Counted from the first letter of the stretch, positions 8,401 to 19,565 are shown. The stretch is 54,692 nucleotides of DNA from an uncultured Woeseiaceae bacterium (GCA_947259285.1 CAMYMR010000024.1:2935-57626); one strand, 5' to 3'. Translations and numbers: made by a program. Notes: a model not told the origin generated them from the letters alone.

Positions 8401-10817
8401 TTGAAGTCGGGAATATGGCAGCGCAAGTATGCGTCCGGCAGCCGATAGCATGCCTGCAGTTTGTATCCGGTCGCCGCCTCGGACGGCCCCTCGATCGACA
8501 TGACGGCGGTGAAGTTGTTGCCGGGCAATACCAGCGTGCGAGAGTCAAGATCATCGCTCAGATACTCGCCGGGATCGAGCGTCTTGTTGCCAATGGTTTC
8601 TTCGAAGCGGTCAGTCAGCGTGACGTTGATCAAGGGGTAGGGCAGCGGCTTGCCGGACGTATTGCCAATTCGCGAAATAATGGTCAAGCGATTGGCGGCG
8701 TCGTCGAACGCGTCGCGTCTTGCTTCGAAGCGCCAGCCGGTTACGTCCCACGTCGGGGACAGGGGCTTGCCGATCGCTCGATAGACCGGTCCGATGACGT
8801 CATTGAACGCCGGGATGGTAGCAAGCGCTTCGCGAGACTGATGTACGCCCTGGACAAGAAGCATCGCGGCGAGCGCGACAGCTGCCGCTATCATGCGGCG
8901 GTTTCTGCGGCTCCCGGATGTCGGCTTTTTGTCATCACTGACTGCTTTCGCCTGCTCGGCGAGCGCCCGGGCCTCCGCGATGTCGGCTTCGCGCTTCTCC
9001 TGATCCAGGGCCGAGCGAACGAACTCTCCCTCCATCACTATGGACTCGAAGCCTGCGGATTCGTCTTCGGCTATCGCGGGCTTAATCTTTTCCGACACCG
9101 CCGCGCTCTCGACGCGCTCCCCCGGAATGACCATGGTCGAGGAGAATCCGTCTTCATCTTCGACAGCGACACTCAAGAGTTCCTGGTCGATCAGCAGATT
9201 GAGCGTTTGTTCTTCCTCCGATTGCGGTAGCACGATATGGTCAGCGTCGGCGCTGGCGGAGAGCTTGTCTTCGGCGTCATCGTCAAGCGGGCCTTCGATT
9301 TCAGCCGCCTCAATGGCGGCTTCTCCGAAGAAATCCTTGTCGAACACGTCGGACTGTTCCCCGAGTTCCGCCATGGCATTTTCGACGGCACCGAATTCCA
9401 GCGGCGCATGCTCGTCGTCGTCATCACTCGCGTCCGCATCGTCGTCGTCGAGGTCACGAATAACGGTATCGGCGTCCTCATCCGGCGCCGCGTCTTCATC
9501 ATCCGCCTCGCTCGGGGCATCCAGCGGCACTGCCTCACCGTTTTCGCCTCCGAACTCAAGTTCGGGCCTCTCGCCGGTCTGGTCCTCATCGTCCAGGTCG
9601 GCCGCCTCGGTCTCGGCCTCAAGCGCCTCGTCCGTTTCGTCGTCGAGATGCAGATGCGGTGCCGCGCCGGTCGGGTCTTCAACGTCGAGGTCGCCCGCCT
9701 CTGCTTCGGCCTCAAGCGCCTCACCGGTTTCGTCGTCGAGTTGCAGATGCGGTGCCGCGCCGGTCGGGTCCTCATCGTCGAGGTCGGCCGCCTCGGCTTC
9801 GGCCTCAAGCGCCTCACCGGTTTCGTCGTCGAGTTGCAGATGCGGTGCCGCGCCGGTCTGGTCTTCATCGTCGAGGTCGGCCGCCTCTGCTTCGGCCTCA
9901 AGCGCCTCACCGGTTTCGTCGTCGAGTTGCAGATGCGGTGCCGCGCCGGTCTGGTCTTCATCGTCCAGGCCGGCCACCAGGCTCGCCGCCGGTTCGCCGT
10001 CGACGGTCTCTCCGGATTCGGTTTCCTCAATAGCAGCCAGCTCGGCATCGAGAGGTGGCACGTAGGGTTCCAGCGGTTCCGCGAACTCGTCGAGAATATC
10101 GGCCCACTCGTCGGGTTCGCCCAGCGCGACATCAACCGGCCTCTCATCCGTGTCTGAGGCCAATTCGTCTGCAGAGTCGTTCTCGTCCGTCGCGGCATCG
10201 TCGGATTCGCCGGGTTCCGGCGACTCCGGCAGGTACGAAGCTGCGTCATCAAGGTTGAATTCATCCGGCAGCGGCGTGTTGTCGTCGAAGCGCAGCTCGT
10301 CGACTGGCGTTTGTGCAGGAGCATTCGCGGACTCTTCGAAGATCTCGCTCGCGTCTATGTCGTTTGGCGTTTTTGTCAGGAACTGATCGACCGGCGTCGG
10401 CGACTCGTCGAGCAGCTCGTCGACGACATAGTCGTTTTCGCCGGCGCCAGGACCCTCCGAATCGTCGCCTGACTCTGTCGCTTCGTCGATATCCAGCACG
10501 CGCCACTCGACGCCGGTATCCTCGATGCGAATATCCGAGCCCGCGAGGTCATCGAGCGTCTTGAGAAGTGCCGCGCTCTGTTCGGCAGAAATGGACTGCG
10601 GCACGCTCTCGTCCGATTCCACCGGTTCAGGCGTGAGTTCCGGAACCGGCACCTCGGATTCCTTGCTGGCGGGCGTTTCGGGCATTGCCTCGGAGAGATA
10701 CTCGAGCGCATTGAATGCACAGCCGCAGCCGCCACAACGTACTTTGCCGGCGGCCTGTTTCAGGACCCCCGCGGTTACCCGAAACGCCGTACTGCAGTCA
10801 GGGCATTGCGTGTACAT
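8397..10817 (-). CDS. MJ0042-type zinc-ribbon / DUF3426 membrane protein with acidic repeats
   Basis: 806 residues from ATG at 10817. The N-terminus is a zinc-ribbon of MJ0042 type (CPDCSTAF ... VRCGGCGCAF, residues 5-39). The C-terminus has basic residues, one membrane helix (IAAAVALAAMLLVQGV) and a DUF3426 domain ending in CYRLPDAYLRCHIPDFK. Homologues in this position between prmA and dusB are usually 200-450 residues; the excess here is a very acidic Asp/Glu/Ala-rich middle of ~550 residues, including tandem 31-residue units at 9568-9995. The layout suggests a cytoplasmic ribbon and acidic linker with a periplasmic DUF3426 domain. Function is unknown. It overlaps dusB by 4 bases. Confidence 0.88.
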   Translation of the reverse strand: MYTQCPDCSTAFRVTAGVLKQAAGKVRCGGCGCAFNALEYLSEAMPETPASKESEVPVPELTPEPVESDESVPQSISAEQSAALLKTLDDLAGSDIRIEDTGVEWRVLDIDEATESGDDSEGPGAGENDYVVDELLDESPTPVDQFLTKTPNDIDASEIFEESANAPAQTPVDELRFDDNTPLPDEFNLDDAASYLPESPEPGESDDAATDENDSADELASDTDERPVDVALGEPDEWADILDEFAEPLEPYVPPLDAELAAIEETESGETVDGEPAASLVAGLDDEDQTGAAPHLQLDDETGEALEAEAEAADLDDEDQTGAAPHLQLDDETGEALEAEAEAADLDDEDPTGAAPHLQLDDETGEALEAEAEAGDLDVEDPTGAAPHLHLDDETDEALEAETEAADLDDEDQTGERPELEFGGENGEAVPLDAPSEADDEDAAPDEDADTVIRDLDDDDADASDDDDEHAPLEFGAVENAMAELGEQSDVFDKDFFGEAAIEAAEIEGPLDDDAEDKLSASADADHIVLPQSEEEQTLNLLIDQELLSVAVEDEDGFSSTMVIPGERVESAAVSEKIKPAIAEDESAGFESIVMEGEFVRSALDQEKREADIAEARALAEQAKAVSDDKKPTSGSRRNRRMIAAAVALAAMLLVQGVHQSREALATIPAFNDVIGPVYRAIGKPLSPTWDVTGWRFEARRDAFDDAANRLTIISRIGNTSGKPLPYPLINVTLTDRFEETIGNKTLDPGEYLSDDLDSRTLVLPGNNFTAVMSIEGPSEAATGYKLQACYRLPDAYLRCHIPDFK
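9568..9998 (-). repeat. Coding tandem repeat, 93-bp unit
   Basis: The landmark GCCGCGCCGGTC recurs at 9661, 9754, 9847 and 9940, exactly 93 bases apart, and a diverged copy begins near 9568. Each unit codes 31 residues of the pattern LDDEDxTGAAPHLQLDDETGEALEAEAEAAD on the minus strand. The period is a multiple of three, so copy number can change without a frameshift. Neighbouring units are almost identical, which points to recent expansion or gene conversion. Confidence 0.95.
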
Positions 10818-10826
10818 TGCTAGAAC

Positions 10827-11951
10827 CTATCCCAGCATTCCCCGTGAGCCGCATTTCGCGTCCACGGGGCCGTCGGCGAGGCGAGAGCCGCGCCGCATGT
10901 CGGTGATCATTCGCAAGGCGAGCAACGACGTCCGACGGTGCCGTGGGGCTAAGCGAGCGCTTGCGCGACCAACGAGGCGTAGCCGAGAGGGCCGAAGGCC
11001 CGCTAAACCGTTACCGGCAGCGCCGTTGCGGGCGGTCTGCTGCGTTTCTCGTCGTTCAGGTGGAATAACCACATTTCTCTCCTCGTGCCTTGCATCCCAT
11101 TCCTGCTCTCGAAACGCCGGTTCGTCGAACGCGATCCAAGCCTCGTAAGCTTCCATGACAGCGGCTGCCTGTTCACATAATACGCCGGATAAAGCAAGCA
11201 TACCGCCGCCTGCAACGGTTGATGTGATGGACTCGGCATACTGAACAAGTGGTCCGGCGAGGATATTGGCCACTACGACGTCGAACACTCCCGAAATTTG
11301 GTCCGCGCTATCGACCACGCACAGGTGCTCCCGGACACCATTCGTAATCGCGTTCTGCCGAGTCGCCAGGACCGCCTGGGGATCGATGTCCATCGCCATC
11401 GCGTTGCGGCATCCAAGTCTGAGCGCCGCGATAGCGAGCACCCCGGATCCGCACCCATAATCCAGCAGCGTCTTGTCCGACAATGCCAGCGAGTCCAGCC
11501 ATTCCAGGCAAAGCGCGGTCGTCGCATGGGTACCGGTACCGAACGCCAGCCCAGGATCCATCTGAACAATCACAGCGTCGTCGGCCGCGACCTCGCCGTG
11601 GCTCGGACTTATCCACAGGCGCTCGCCGAAACGCATTGGCCCGAAGTCTTTCAGCCATTCTCTCTCCCAGGCGCGATCAGCAAGCCGTTGCCGCCGGTGA
11701 GGGGGCAGCCGGGTGAGCGTGAGCGTGGTGATCAAATCCAGTTCGAGTTCATCCAGGTTCGCGTCGGCCGAGAAAAGGCCGGTTATCCGCGTGTCGGCCC
11801 AGAGCGGTGTCTCTCCAGGGTCCGGTTCCAGCACCGGGTTGTCACCGGCGTCGCTTAGCGTTACTGACCAGGCACCGTGGCGATTGAAGATAGATTCTAC
11901 GGCAGCCGGATTCAGCGTGCCCAGGTTCATGACGAATTGCTGCCAATCCAC
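10827..11951 (-). CDS. prmA: Ribosomal protein L11 methyltransferase PrmA with unusual C-terminal tail
   Basis: 374 residues from GTG at 11951 (V-D-W-Q-Q-F, matching the family start, with GGGGG upstream). An alternative TTG at 11972 overlaps the accC stop. PrmA trimethylates L11 using SAM. The core is intact: PLWADTRITGLF, FGTGTHATTALCLEWL, LDYGCGSGVLAIAAL and the NPPY-like motif VVANILAGPLV. The family core should end near EWDARHEERN; ~80 further Arg/Ala/Gly-rich residues follow (NGAAGNGLAGLRPSRLRLVG onward), making it much longer than the usual ~295. The tail DNA at 10830-11040 is hairpin-rich and may be an inserted intergenic repeat. Order accC-prmA-DUF3426-dusB-fis is conserved. Confidence 0.92.
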   Translation of the reverse strand: MDWQQFVMNLGTLNPAAVESIFNRHGAWSVTLSDAGDNPVLEPDPGETPLWADTRITGLFSADANLDELELDLITTLTLTRLPPHRRQRLADRAWEREWLKDFGPMRFGERLWISPSHGEVAADDAVIVQMDPGLAFGTGTHATTALCLEWLDSLALSDKTLLDYGCGSGVLAIAALRLGCRNAMAMDIDPQAVLATRQNAITNGVREHLCVVDSADQISGVFDVVVANILAGPLVQYAESITSTVAGGGMLALSGVLCEQAAAVMEAYEAWIAFDEPAFREQEWDARHEERNVVIPPERRETQQTARNGAAGNGLAGLRPSRLRLVGRASARLAPRHRRTSLLALRMITDMRRGSRLADGPVDAKCGSRGMLG

Positions 11952-11968
11952 CGCAGTGTTGCCCCCGG

Positions 11969-13312
11969 TCAAACGAGGCCGAGACGCTTCTCGAGATAAT
12001 GAATGTCCGTGCCGCCTTTCTGGAAGGCGGCGTGTTGGAAAATCTCCTGGTGCAATGGAATGTTGGTCTTGATGCCTTCAATGACAATCTCATTCAGCGC
12101 GCTTCGCATACGGGCAAACGCTGCGTCACGACTCGCACCGTGGGCGATGAGCTTGCCGATCATAGAGTCATAGTAAGGCGGTACCTTGTAGCCACTGTAA
12201 ATATGGCTCTCTACGCGCACCCCGGGACCACCCGGTGAGTGCCACAAGGTGACCAGGCCTGGTGACGGCATGAAGTTTTTCGGATCCTCGGCGTTGATTC
12301 GGCACTCGATCGCATGTCCCTGGATCCGGATATCATCCTGTTCGAACTGCAGCGGTTCGCCGTTGGCGATTCGAAGCTGTTCGCGAACAATATCGACACC
12401 GGTAATCATCTCGGTAACCGGATGTTCGACCTGCAGTCGGGTGTTCATTTCGATGAAGTAGAACTCGTTGTTTTCATATAGAAACTCGAAGGTACCTGCG
12501 CTGCGGTAGCCTATTTCCCTGCAGGCATTGACGCAGCGCTCGCCGATTCTATTTCGCTGTTCTTCGGTGATGCCAGGGGCCGGCGCTTCCTCGATGACCT
12601 TCTGATGGCGCCGCTGCATGGAGCAATCGCGTTCACCGAGGTGTATCGCGTTGCCGTGCGTATCCGCGATAACCTGGAACTCGACGTGCCTTGGGGCCTC
12701 GAGGAACTTTTCCATGTACACCACGTCGTTACTGAATGCGGCACGTGCTTCGGCTTTGGTAACCGTTATTGCGGCCGTCAGCGATGCCTCGGAATGCACA
12801 ACGCGCATGCCGCGCCCACCGCCGCCGCCCGACGCCTTAATAATAATCGGGTATCCGATGTCCCGCGCCAGTCGTATATTCTCATCGGGATCGTCGCCGA
12901 GCGGGCCGTCCGAGCCGGGCACGCAGGGCACGCCAGCCGCTTTCATGGCTTTGATCGCGGAAACCTTGTCGCCCATCAGCCGAATCGAATCAGCTTTAGG
13001 CCCGACGAACGTAAAGCCGCTCGACTCAACGCGTTCCGCGAAATCCGCGTTCTCGGATAGAAACCCGTACCCCGGATGTATGCCGGTTGCGTCGGTGACC
13101 TCCGCCGCGCTGATGATCGCCGGCATGTTGAGGTAACTCTCAGTTGACGCAGCCGGTCCGATACAGACCGTCTCGTCGGCGAGCAACACGTGCTTCAGGT
13201 TGGTATCCGCAGTCGAGTACACGGCAACCGTCTTGATGTCCATCTCACGACAAGCCCTGAGTATGCGCAACGCTATCTCGCCGCGATTGGCAATGACAAT
13301 TTTATCCAGCAT
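11969..13312 (-). CDS. accC: Biotin carboxylase subunit of acetyl-CoA carboxylase
   Basis: 447 residues, the standard AccC length. It carboxylates biotin on AccB using ATP and bicarbonate, the first step in fatty acid synthesis. Visible: the N-terminal [21 protein letters not shown]159 and the glycine-rich ATP loop ([10 protein letters not shown], 161-170), the metal-binding [16 protein letters not shown], and [10 protein letters not shown]. It starts 14 bases after accB stops. Confidence 0.98.
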   Translation of the reverse strand: MLDKIVIANRGEIALRILRACREMDIKTVAVYSTADTNLKHVLLADETVCIGPAASTESYLNMPAIISAAEVTDATGIHPGYGFLSENADFAERVESSGFTFVGPKADSIRLMGDKVSAIKAMKAAGVPCVPGSDGPLGDDPDENIRLARDIGYPIIIKASGGGGGRGMRVVHSEASLTAAITVTKAEARAAFSNDVVYMEKFLEAPRHVEFQVIADTHGNAIHLGERDCSMQRRHQKVIEEAPAPGITEEQRNRIGERCVNACREIGYRSAGTFEFLYENNEFYFIEMNTRLQVEHPVTEMITGVDIVREQLRIANGEPLQFEQDDIRIQGHAIECRINAEDPKNFMPSPGLVTLWHSPGGPGVRVESHIYSGYKVPPYYDSMIGKLIAHGASRDAAFARMRSALNEIVIEGIKTNIPLHQEIFQHAAFQKGGTDIHYLEKRLGLV

Positions 13313-13326
13313 GTCCGCGTAGCCTG

Positions 13327-13812
13327 CTAGTCGCCGTGGCGCTGATCGATAACGAACAGCGTCTGGCCGAACTCGACCGGCTCACCGTTCTGAACCCGAA
13401 TCGACTTGATGACGCCCGACACATCGGTTTCGATCTGGTTCATCATCTTCATCGCCTCGATGATACAAAGCGTATCGCCTTCACTGACACGGTCACCGAC
13501 CTGGACGTATGGCGCCGCACCCGGCGACGACGCTGCGTAGTACGTTCCGACCATTGGAGACGTCACCTCGTAGCCGTCCTCCTCGGCTTCAGCAGGCGCC
13601 GCGGCTTGAGCCGGTGTTGTGGCCGGCGGTGGCGATGATGCGGCCGGCGCAGTCATTACCGCGGCCTGTGGGGCAGGGGCCGGGGCTGGAGCAGGGGCGT
13701 GTTGCGAGTAACGACTGATTCTCACCGACTCCTCTCCCTCGGTAATCTCTATCTCGGCGATACCGGATTCGTCCAGAAGCTCGATTAGTTTTTTTACTTT
13801 TCTGATATCCAT
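13327..13812 (-). CDS. accB: Biotin carboxyl carrier protein of acetyl-CoA carboxylase
   Basis: 161 residues from ATG at 13812. The biotin-accepting lysine is K122 in EAMKMMN. Domain order is typical: a short N-terminal AccC-binding segment ([18 protein letters not shown]), a flexible Pro/Ala linker at about 39-78, and the C-terminal biotinyl beta-barrel with the [10 protein letters not shown] start and the protruding-thumb segment [13 protein letters not shown]. It is separated from aroQ by 3 bases. Confidence 0.97.
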   Translation of the reverse strand: MDIRKVKKLIELLDESGIAEIEITEGEESVRISRYSQHAPAPAPAPAPQAAVMTAPAASSPPPATTPAQAAAPAEAEEDGYEVTSPMVGTYYAASSPGAAPYVQVGDRVSEGDTLCIIEAMKMMNQIETDVSGVIKSIRVQNGEPVEFGQTLFVIDQRHGD

Positions 13813-13815
13813 TCT

Positions 13816-14265
13816 TTAATCTCCGGCATTGGCAACGTGATGGCTGGCTGCCCGCAAAGCCAGTTCGTAACCGTAAGCCCCAAACCCAAAGAGACAGCTA
13901 TTCGCGATGTCGCTGAAGTAGCTGTTTTGCCGAAACTCCTCCCGAGCAAACGTATTGCTGAGGTGAATTTCAATAAACGGAATCCGAACCGCAAGCAAGG
14001 CGTCGCGCAGCGCAACGCTCGTGTGTGTGAAGCCACCGGGGTTCAGAATGATGAAGTCCACGCCATCGAGGGCTGCTTGCTGCACCCGGTCAATCAGTTC
14101 GTGCTCAGCATTGCTCTGAAAGCAATGGAGTTCGTGTCCCAGGTCACGGGCGAGCCTGACCGATTGCGCTTCGATGTCGGAAAGACGCGTCGCCCCGTAG
14201 ACGTCCGGCTCGCGCGTACCCAGGAGATTCAGATTGGGACCATTGATGAGCAAAAAGACAGACAT
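13816..14265 (-). CDS. aroQ: Type II 3-dehydroquinate dehydratase
   Basis: 149 residues from ATG at 14265. It dehydrates 3-dehydroquinate in the shikimate pathway. Family marks: [18 protein letters not shown] with catalytic Tyr23, the lid arginine R18, [17 protein letters not shown], and FIEIHLSN carrying the catalytic His. The aroQ-accB-accC order is conserved in Gammaproteobacteria. It is probably the first gene of the block; a possible promoter lies at about 14299-14330. Confidence 0.96.
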   Translation of the reverse strand: MSVFLLINGPNLNLLGTREPDVYGATRLSDIEAQSVRLARDLGHELHCFQSNAEHELIDRVQQAALDGVDFIILNPGGFTHTSVALRDALLAVRIPFIEIHLSNTFAREEFRQNSYFSDIANSCLFGFGAYGYELALRAASHHVANAGD

Positions 14266-14298
14266 TGCGCGAATTTCTCAGCGAGATAGCCGAAGATG

Positions 14299-14330
14299 GC
14301 CGCAATTCTAACCTTTTTTTCAGATATTAG
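14299..14330 (-). promoter_or_regulatory. Possible sigma70 promoter for the aroQ-accBC block
   Basis: On the minus strand TTGCAC is followed 19 bases later by TAGAAT, separated by an A-tract, about 35 bases before the aroQ start. The spacing is longer than ideal, so this is a weak prediction. Confidence 0.3.
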
Positions 14331-14378
14331 TGCAACTTTCGTTGCGTCGAACCTTCCAGGCGGCGGCCCGGGCCTGGC

Positions 14379-15005
14379 CTACAGCGCATTCAACTCGCTT
14401 CGGGCCATATCCTTGTCGATTTCGGCGCGGTCAAGCCGGGTCATCACGTCGACAACCGCATCGAGATGTTCCTGATGCAATTCGCCGATGTAGGCGCTGA
14501 GGTATTCGCCGTCGGAGGCAACAAACATCGTAAACGGCATACCGATGAACTCGATTCCGGAGGACTCTGCTACCGCCATCGCGTCCTGCTCGCCGACCAG
14601 CACCGGGTAGTTGAACTCTGCCGACTCGGCGTATTCGGCAACTGCCTCCGGAAAGTCGACGGCAATGCCGATCACCTCGAAGCCGTTGCCGGAATGCTCG
14701 GCCTGGAAGGTCTTGAGCAGGGGAATCTCGCGTCGGCATGGCGCGCACCAGGTGGCCCAGAAATTGACGAGCCGGTTCCTGCCCTGCCATTCCGAGAAGC
14801 TGCGTTGTCGCCCCGAGATATCCGGGAGCGTGAACTCGGGATAGGTCACGGTGTCGAGGACCCTCGGTGCGCTGGCTTCCGCCAAAACTGACGACTCGGG
14901 CGGTGACGCTGTCTCAACGGCAACCGGAAAGCGGGCCGCATAGAACAATGCGCCGCAAAGCAAGGCAACCAGGCCGGTTGCAAATATCAACATCACTCGG
15001 GACAC
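14379..15005 (-). CDS. TlpA-like membrane-anchored periplasmic thioredoxin
   Basis: 208 residues from GTG at 15005, chosen because AAGG lies six bases upstream; the longer frame would begin with TTG at 15059 inside dsbD. One N-terminal membrane helix (VMLIFATGLVALLCGALFYAA) anchors it. The redoxin domain starts at PEFTLPDISGRQRSFSEW and has the active site WATWCAPCRREIP and the cis-Pro loop GMPFTMF. Role: reduction of periplasmic disulfides, fed by DsbD or a similar donor. It begins 14 bases after dsbD ends, which supports a shared reductive pathway. Confidence 0.88.
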   Translation of the reverse strand: MSRVMLIFATGLVALLCGALFYAARFPVAVETASPPESSVLAEASAPRVLDTVTYPEFTLPDISGRQRSFSEWQGRNRLVNFWATWCAPCRREIPLLKTFQAEHSGNGFEVIGIAVDFPEAVAEYAESAEFNYPVLVGEQDAMAVAESSGIEFIGMPFTMFVASDGEYLSAYIGELHQEHLDAVVDVMTRLDRAEIDKDMARSELNAL

Positions 15006-15018
15006 GAATCGCCTTCGC

Positions 15019-17268
15019 TTAAGGTTGTATCTGCGCGCTGATGGAGGTCGATCCGCCAAGCGCGTCCTGCAGGTGCTCTACAAATTCATCGGCCGGCATG
15101 TATCCGACGACTTCGTAACCGTACCGCTGCTCGCCGTCAACACCGAAGAAGATAATGGTTGGCGGTCCAAACACGCCAAAGCGGGCAAGTAACGCCTGAT
15201 CCGCCTCGTCGTTATCCGTCACGTCGGCCTGGAGCCAAACCGTGTTGGACAATGCGGCTTGTACGGCATCGTCGGTAAACGTATAGGCCTCCATTTCTTT
15301 GCAGGATACACACCAGTCTGCGTAGAAATCCAGGAAGGCGGATTTACCGTCGTCTCTGGCGGCCGCCAGCTCGCGATCCAGGTCGGCTACCGTCTTGACT
15401 CGTTGGAACGGCAGCGCATGCGCTTCTTCGACGACCAGGGATCCACCACCGAAACTGATGCTGGCGAGCGGCTTTAACGGATTGCTGCCCCCTGTCAGTC
15501 CGCCCAGTAAGAGTATGATGCCGTAAAGCGTGGCGAGAAAGCCGAAGCCCTTGCCCAGCTTCTGCGCGACAGCAGAATCGCTGTTCAAGGTAGTAAGGCC
15601 GCCCATGAAGACGCCCGCCATGAAAATCAAAATCGCCCAGAGCAGCATCGTCACATTGCCGGGCAGGATCCTCGACAACATCCAGATCGCGAGTCCCAGC
15701 ATCATGAAGCCGAACGCGTTCTTCACTGCCACCATCCAGGGACCCGCTTTCGGCAGCAGTTTGCCCTGAGCGGCGCCAACCAGCAGCAGCGGTGCGCCCA
15801 TGCCAAGGCTCATCGCGAACAATGCGCTGCCGCTGCGCAGCATATCGCCGGTCTGCGCCATAACCGTTAGCGCCGCGATTAATGCGGGCGCAACGCAGGC
15901 CGTGACAATCAGCGACGACAGTGCGCCCATCACGAAGGCGCCGATCATGGTGCCGCTTTTCTGGTTTCCGCTGGCGCCGGCCAGCTTGGCCTGGATACTG
16001 CTCGGCATCTGCAGGTCGTAGGCGCCGAACATGCCCAGTGCCAGCGCGACGAACAGCGCTGAAAACAGAATCAGTATCCACGGTTGATTGAAGGTGGCCT
16101 GCAACTGCATGCCGGCTGCAGCCGCTGCGATGCCGGCAGCCGTATAGACCAGCGCCATTCCCAACACGTAGCTAAGGGCGAGCGTAAAACCACGCATGGG
16201 TGTGACATCATCGCCCTCGCCAGCGATGATGCCCGAGAGAATCGGGACCATCGGTAACACACAGGGGGTAAACGCCAGTCCGAGCCCGGCCAGGAAGAAA
16301 AGGCCCGCGGCTACCCAGAGACTGGAGCCCGTTATTACACCCGCAAGCCGTGCTTGTTCGCTCACGGGTGCGGCGGCCGCGATGACTGTGGAAATGTCGG
16401 ATACGGTCGCGGCCTCAGGCAGGCTGACCGAGATCACCCGGGTTTGAGGCATGTAACAGAGCCCACCTTCGGCACAGCCCTGGTACTTCAGCTCCAGCTC
16501 GAGGTCCATGGCTTCCGGCGTCGCGCGAGCGATGGGCAAGGGCGCCAGCAGGTCTTGCAGGTAGACTTCCATTTCACCGAAGTACTCGTCAACTTTCATC
16601 TTGCCTGTTGGCAAGTCAAGGCGACCCGCTCTGGCGCGATCGCTTAACGACCGCACCGAAATCTTGTCTTTATAGAGATAGAAGCCGGGAACGACGCGTA
16701 TACCGACCTCCACCTTGTTGCCGTCGACAGCGAATACCTCTGGAATAAAGACCTCGTCCACCGGCGGGAACTCACCGTTGTTATCCGAGCTTGCGCCAAG
16801 CGAACCGAGTTTTAGTTTCGGCGTCGTGTCAGCGATCGCCCTGAGCTTGACCTCTTCCGTCCAGGTTTGCGGCGGATAGCACAGGCCCATGTCGGCACAG
16901 CCCTGGCTTTTGATGATCAGCGGGGCAGTCTCGGGACGATCGCCGCTAACGGTATACGGAATCGTGACGAAGAATCGATCACGGTATACCTGTTGCTTGC
17001 CGAAAAATTCATCTTCGTGCGGCAGCCCTTCCGGCAGTTCCGGCTCTCCCAGAACAATCGCGTTATTACCAGCGACAAAACCCAGGCGCTTGCGATACAG
17101 GTAGTAGCCATCGGCGATCGCCCAGTCCACTTCGAATGCGTCGCCGGTGTCGGAGACGGCATATTGAAATGCTTCCGTGACCGGCAGCGGTTCCTCGTCG
17201 GCAATAGCCGCAACGGCAAGGCAGACGGCGATCAGGGTGGCTGCAAAGAGGTTTCGAGTGCTTGTCAT
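15019..17268 (-). CDS. dsbD: Thiol:disulfide interchange protein DsbD with two N-terminal alpha domains
   Basis: 749 residues from ATG at 17268, with a signal peptide ending near AIADEE. DsbD carries electrons from cytoplasmic thioredoxin to periplasmic partners. The membrane core has FTPCVLPMVPILSG and ACVAPALIAAL, the two cysteines of the beta domain. The C-terminal gamma thioredoxin domain has YADWCVSCKEME. Unusually there are two alpha-type domains: C124/C130 in QGCADMGLCYPPQ and C265/C271 in QGCAEGGLCYMPQ, each preceded by a matching YYLYRK or FYLYKD segment. E. coli DsbD has one, and ~570 residues. Start codon lies upstream of the divergent groES promoter region. Confidence 0.95.
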   Translation of the reverse strand: MTSTRNLFAATLIAVCLAVAAIADEEPLPVTEAFQYAVSDTGDAFEVDWAIADGYYLYRKRLGFVAGNNAIVLGEPELPEGLPHEDEFFGKQQVYRDRFFVTIPYTVSGDRPETAPLIIKSQGCADMGLCYPPQTWTEEVKLRAIADTTPKLKLGSLGASSDNNGEFPPVDEVFIPEVFAVDGNKVEVGIRVVPGFYLYKDKISVRSLSDRARAGRLDLPTGKMKVDEYFGEMEVYLQDLLAPLPIARATPEAMDLELELKYQGCAEGGLCYMPQTRVISVSLPEAATVSDISTVIAAAAPVSEQARLAGVITGSSLWVAAGLFFLAGLGLAFTPCVLPMVPILSGIIAGEGDDVTPMRGFTLALSYVLGMALVYTAAGIAAAAAGMQLQATFNQPWILILFSALFVALALGMFGAYDLQMPSSIQAKLAGASGNQKSGTMIGAFVMGALSSLIVTACVAPALIAALTVMAQTGDMLRSGSALFAMSLGMGAPLLLVGAAQGKLLPKAGPWMVAVKNAFGFMMLGLAIWMLSRILPGNVTMLLWAILIFMAGVFMGGLTTLNSDSAVAQKLGKGFGFLATLYGIILLLGGLTGGSNPLKPLASISFGGGSLVVEEAHALPFQRVKTVADLDRELAAARDDGKSAFLDFYADWCVSCKEMEAYTFTDDAVQAALSNTVWLQADVTDNDEADQALLARFGVFGPPTIIFFGVDGEQRYGYEVVGYMPADEFVEHLQDALGGSTSISAQIQP

Positions 17269-17399
17269 ACGTATCGCTAAAGGGTTTCCGGGGCGCTCTC
17301 AATAGTCTAGGACCTGTCGGGCGTGGCGAATGTTACTCCAAACCGTGCTCCTGTCCTCGATATAGGTCCGATTTTTCGACGAAATGTCGGCCCGAAGAG

Positions 17400-17427
17400 C
17401 TTGTATTTTGGTGCCGCGGCCCTATCA
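17400..17427 (+). promoter_or_regulatory. Sigma32-like heat-shock promoter of groESL
   Basis: CTTGTAT (17400-17406) and CCCTATCA (17420-17427) separated by 13 bases resemble the sigma32 consensus CTTGAAA / CCCCATNT. The element lies directly before the CIRCE operator and ~95 bases before groES. Confidence 0.65.
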
Positions 17428-17454
17428 TTAGCACTCCTCATGACCGAGTGCTAA
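17428..17454 (+). promoter_or_regulatory. CIRCE operator (HrcA binding site)
   Basis: TTAGCACTC, nine bases, GAGTGCTAA: a perfect match to the CIRCE inverted repeat bound by the heat-shock repressor HrcA. Placed at the expected transcription start of the sigma32-like promoter, it implies double control of groESL: activation by sigma32 and repression by HrcA. hrcA itself is not in the window. Confidence 0.96.
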
Positions 17455-17519
17455 CAGCGCTCGGCCGCAAGATCACTAAAAATTGTTTTAAATTTAACAA
17501 CTTATAGGAGTTATGCACC

Positions 17520-17810
17520 ATGAAGATGCGTCCGCTGCATGATCGGGTCATCGTTAAGCGCATGGAAGAAGAGCGCACATCACCCGGCGGAATCGTCATT
17601 CCCGACGCTGCGGCTGAAAAGCCCATCAAGGGTGAAGTCATCGCGGCCGGCATTGGCAAGATTCTCGATAATGGCGATGTTCGCGCGCTGGATGTGAAGG
17701 TTGGCGACAAGGTGCTGTTTGGCAAATACGCCGGCACCGAAGTCAAGGTCGAGGGTGAAGAACTGCTCGTGATGAAAGAAGACGACATCATGGCAGTTAT
17801 CGAAGGCTAG
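17520..17810 (+). CDS. groS: Co-chaperonin GroES
   Basis: 96 residues from ATG at 17520, preceded by AGGAG. Marks: [18 protein letters not shown], the mobile loop region [18 protein letters not shown] that docks on GroEL, and the C-terminal [10 protein letters not shown]. GroES caps the GroEL ring to enclose folding substrates. It is followed after 72 bases by groEL. Confidence 0.99.
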   Translation: MKMRPLHDRVIVKRMEEERTSPGGIVIPDAAAEKPIKGEVIAAGIGKILDNGDVRALDVKVGDKVLFGKYAGTEVKVEGEELLVMKEDDIMAVIEG

Positions 17811-17819
17811 GCCTCCTAA

Positions 17820-19526
<1,707 letters not shown>

Positions 19527-19565
19527 CAGCGGCTTTAGCCGCGAAGACACCCTTCGCAAGAAAAG

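Noticed and set aside
9568-9998. CRISPR array
   Set aside because: The 93-base units are contiguous, coding and have no unique spacers.
9040-10065. Serine-rich plus-strand 341-residue protein
   Set aside because: It is the antisense shadow of the acidic repeat region; the composition follows from reverse-complemented Asp/Glu codons.
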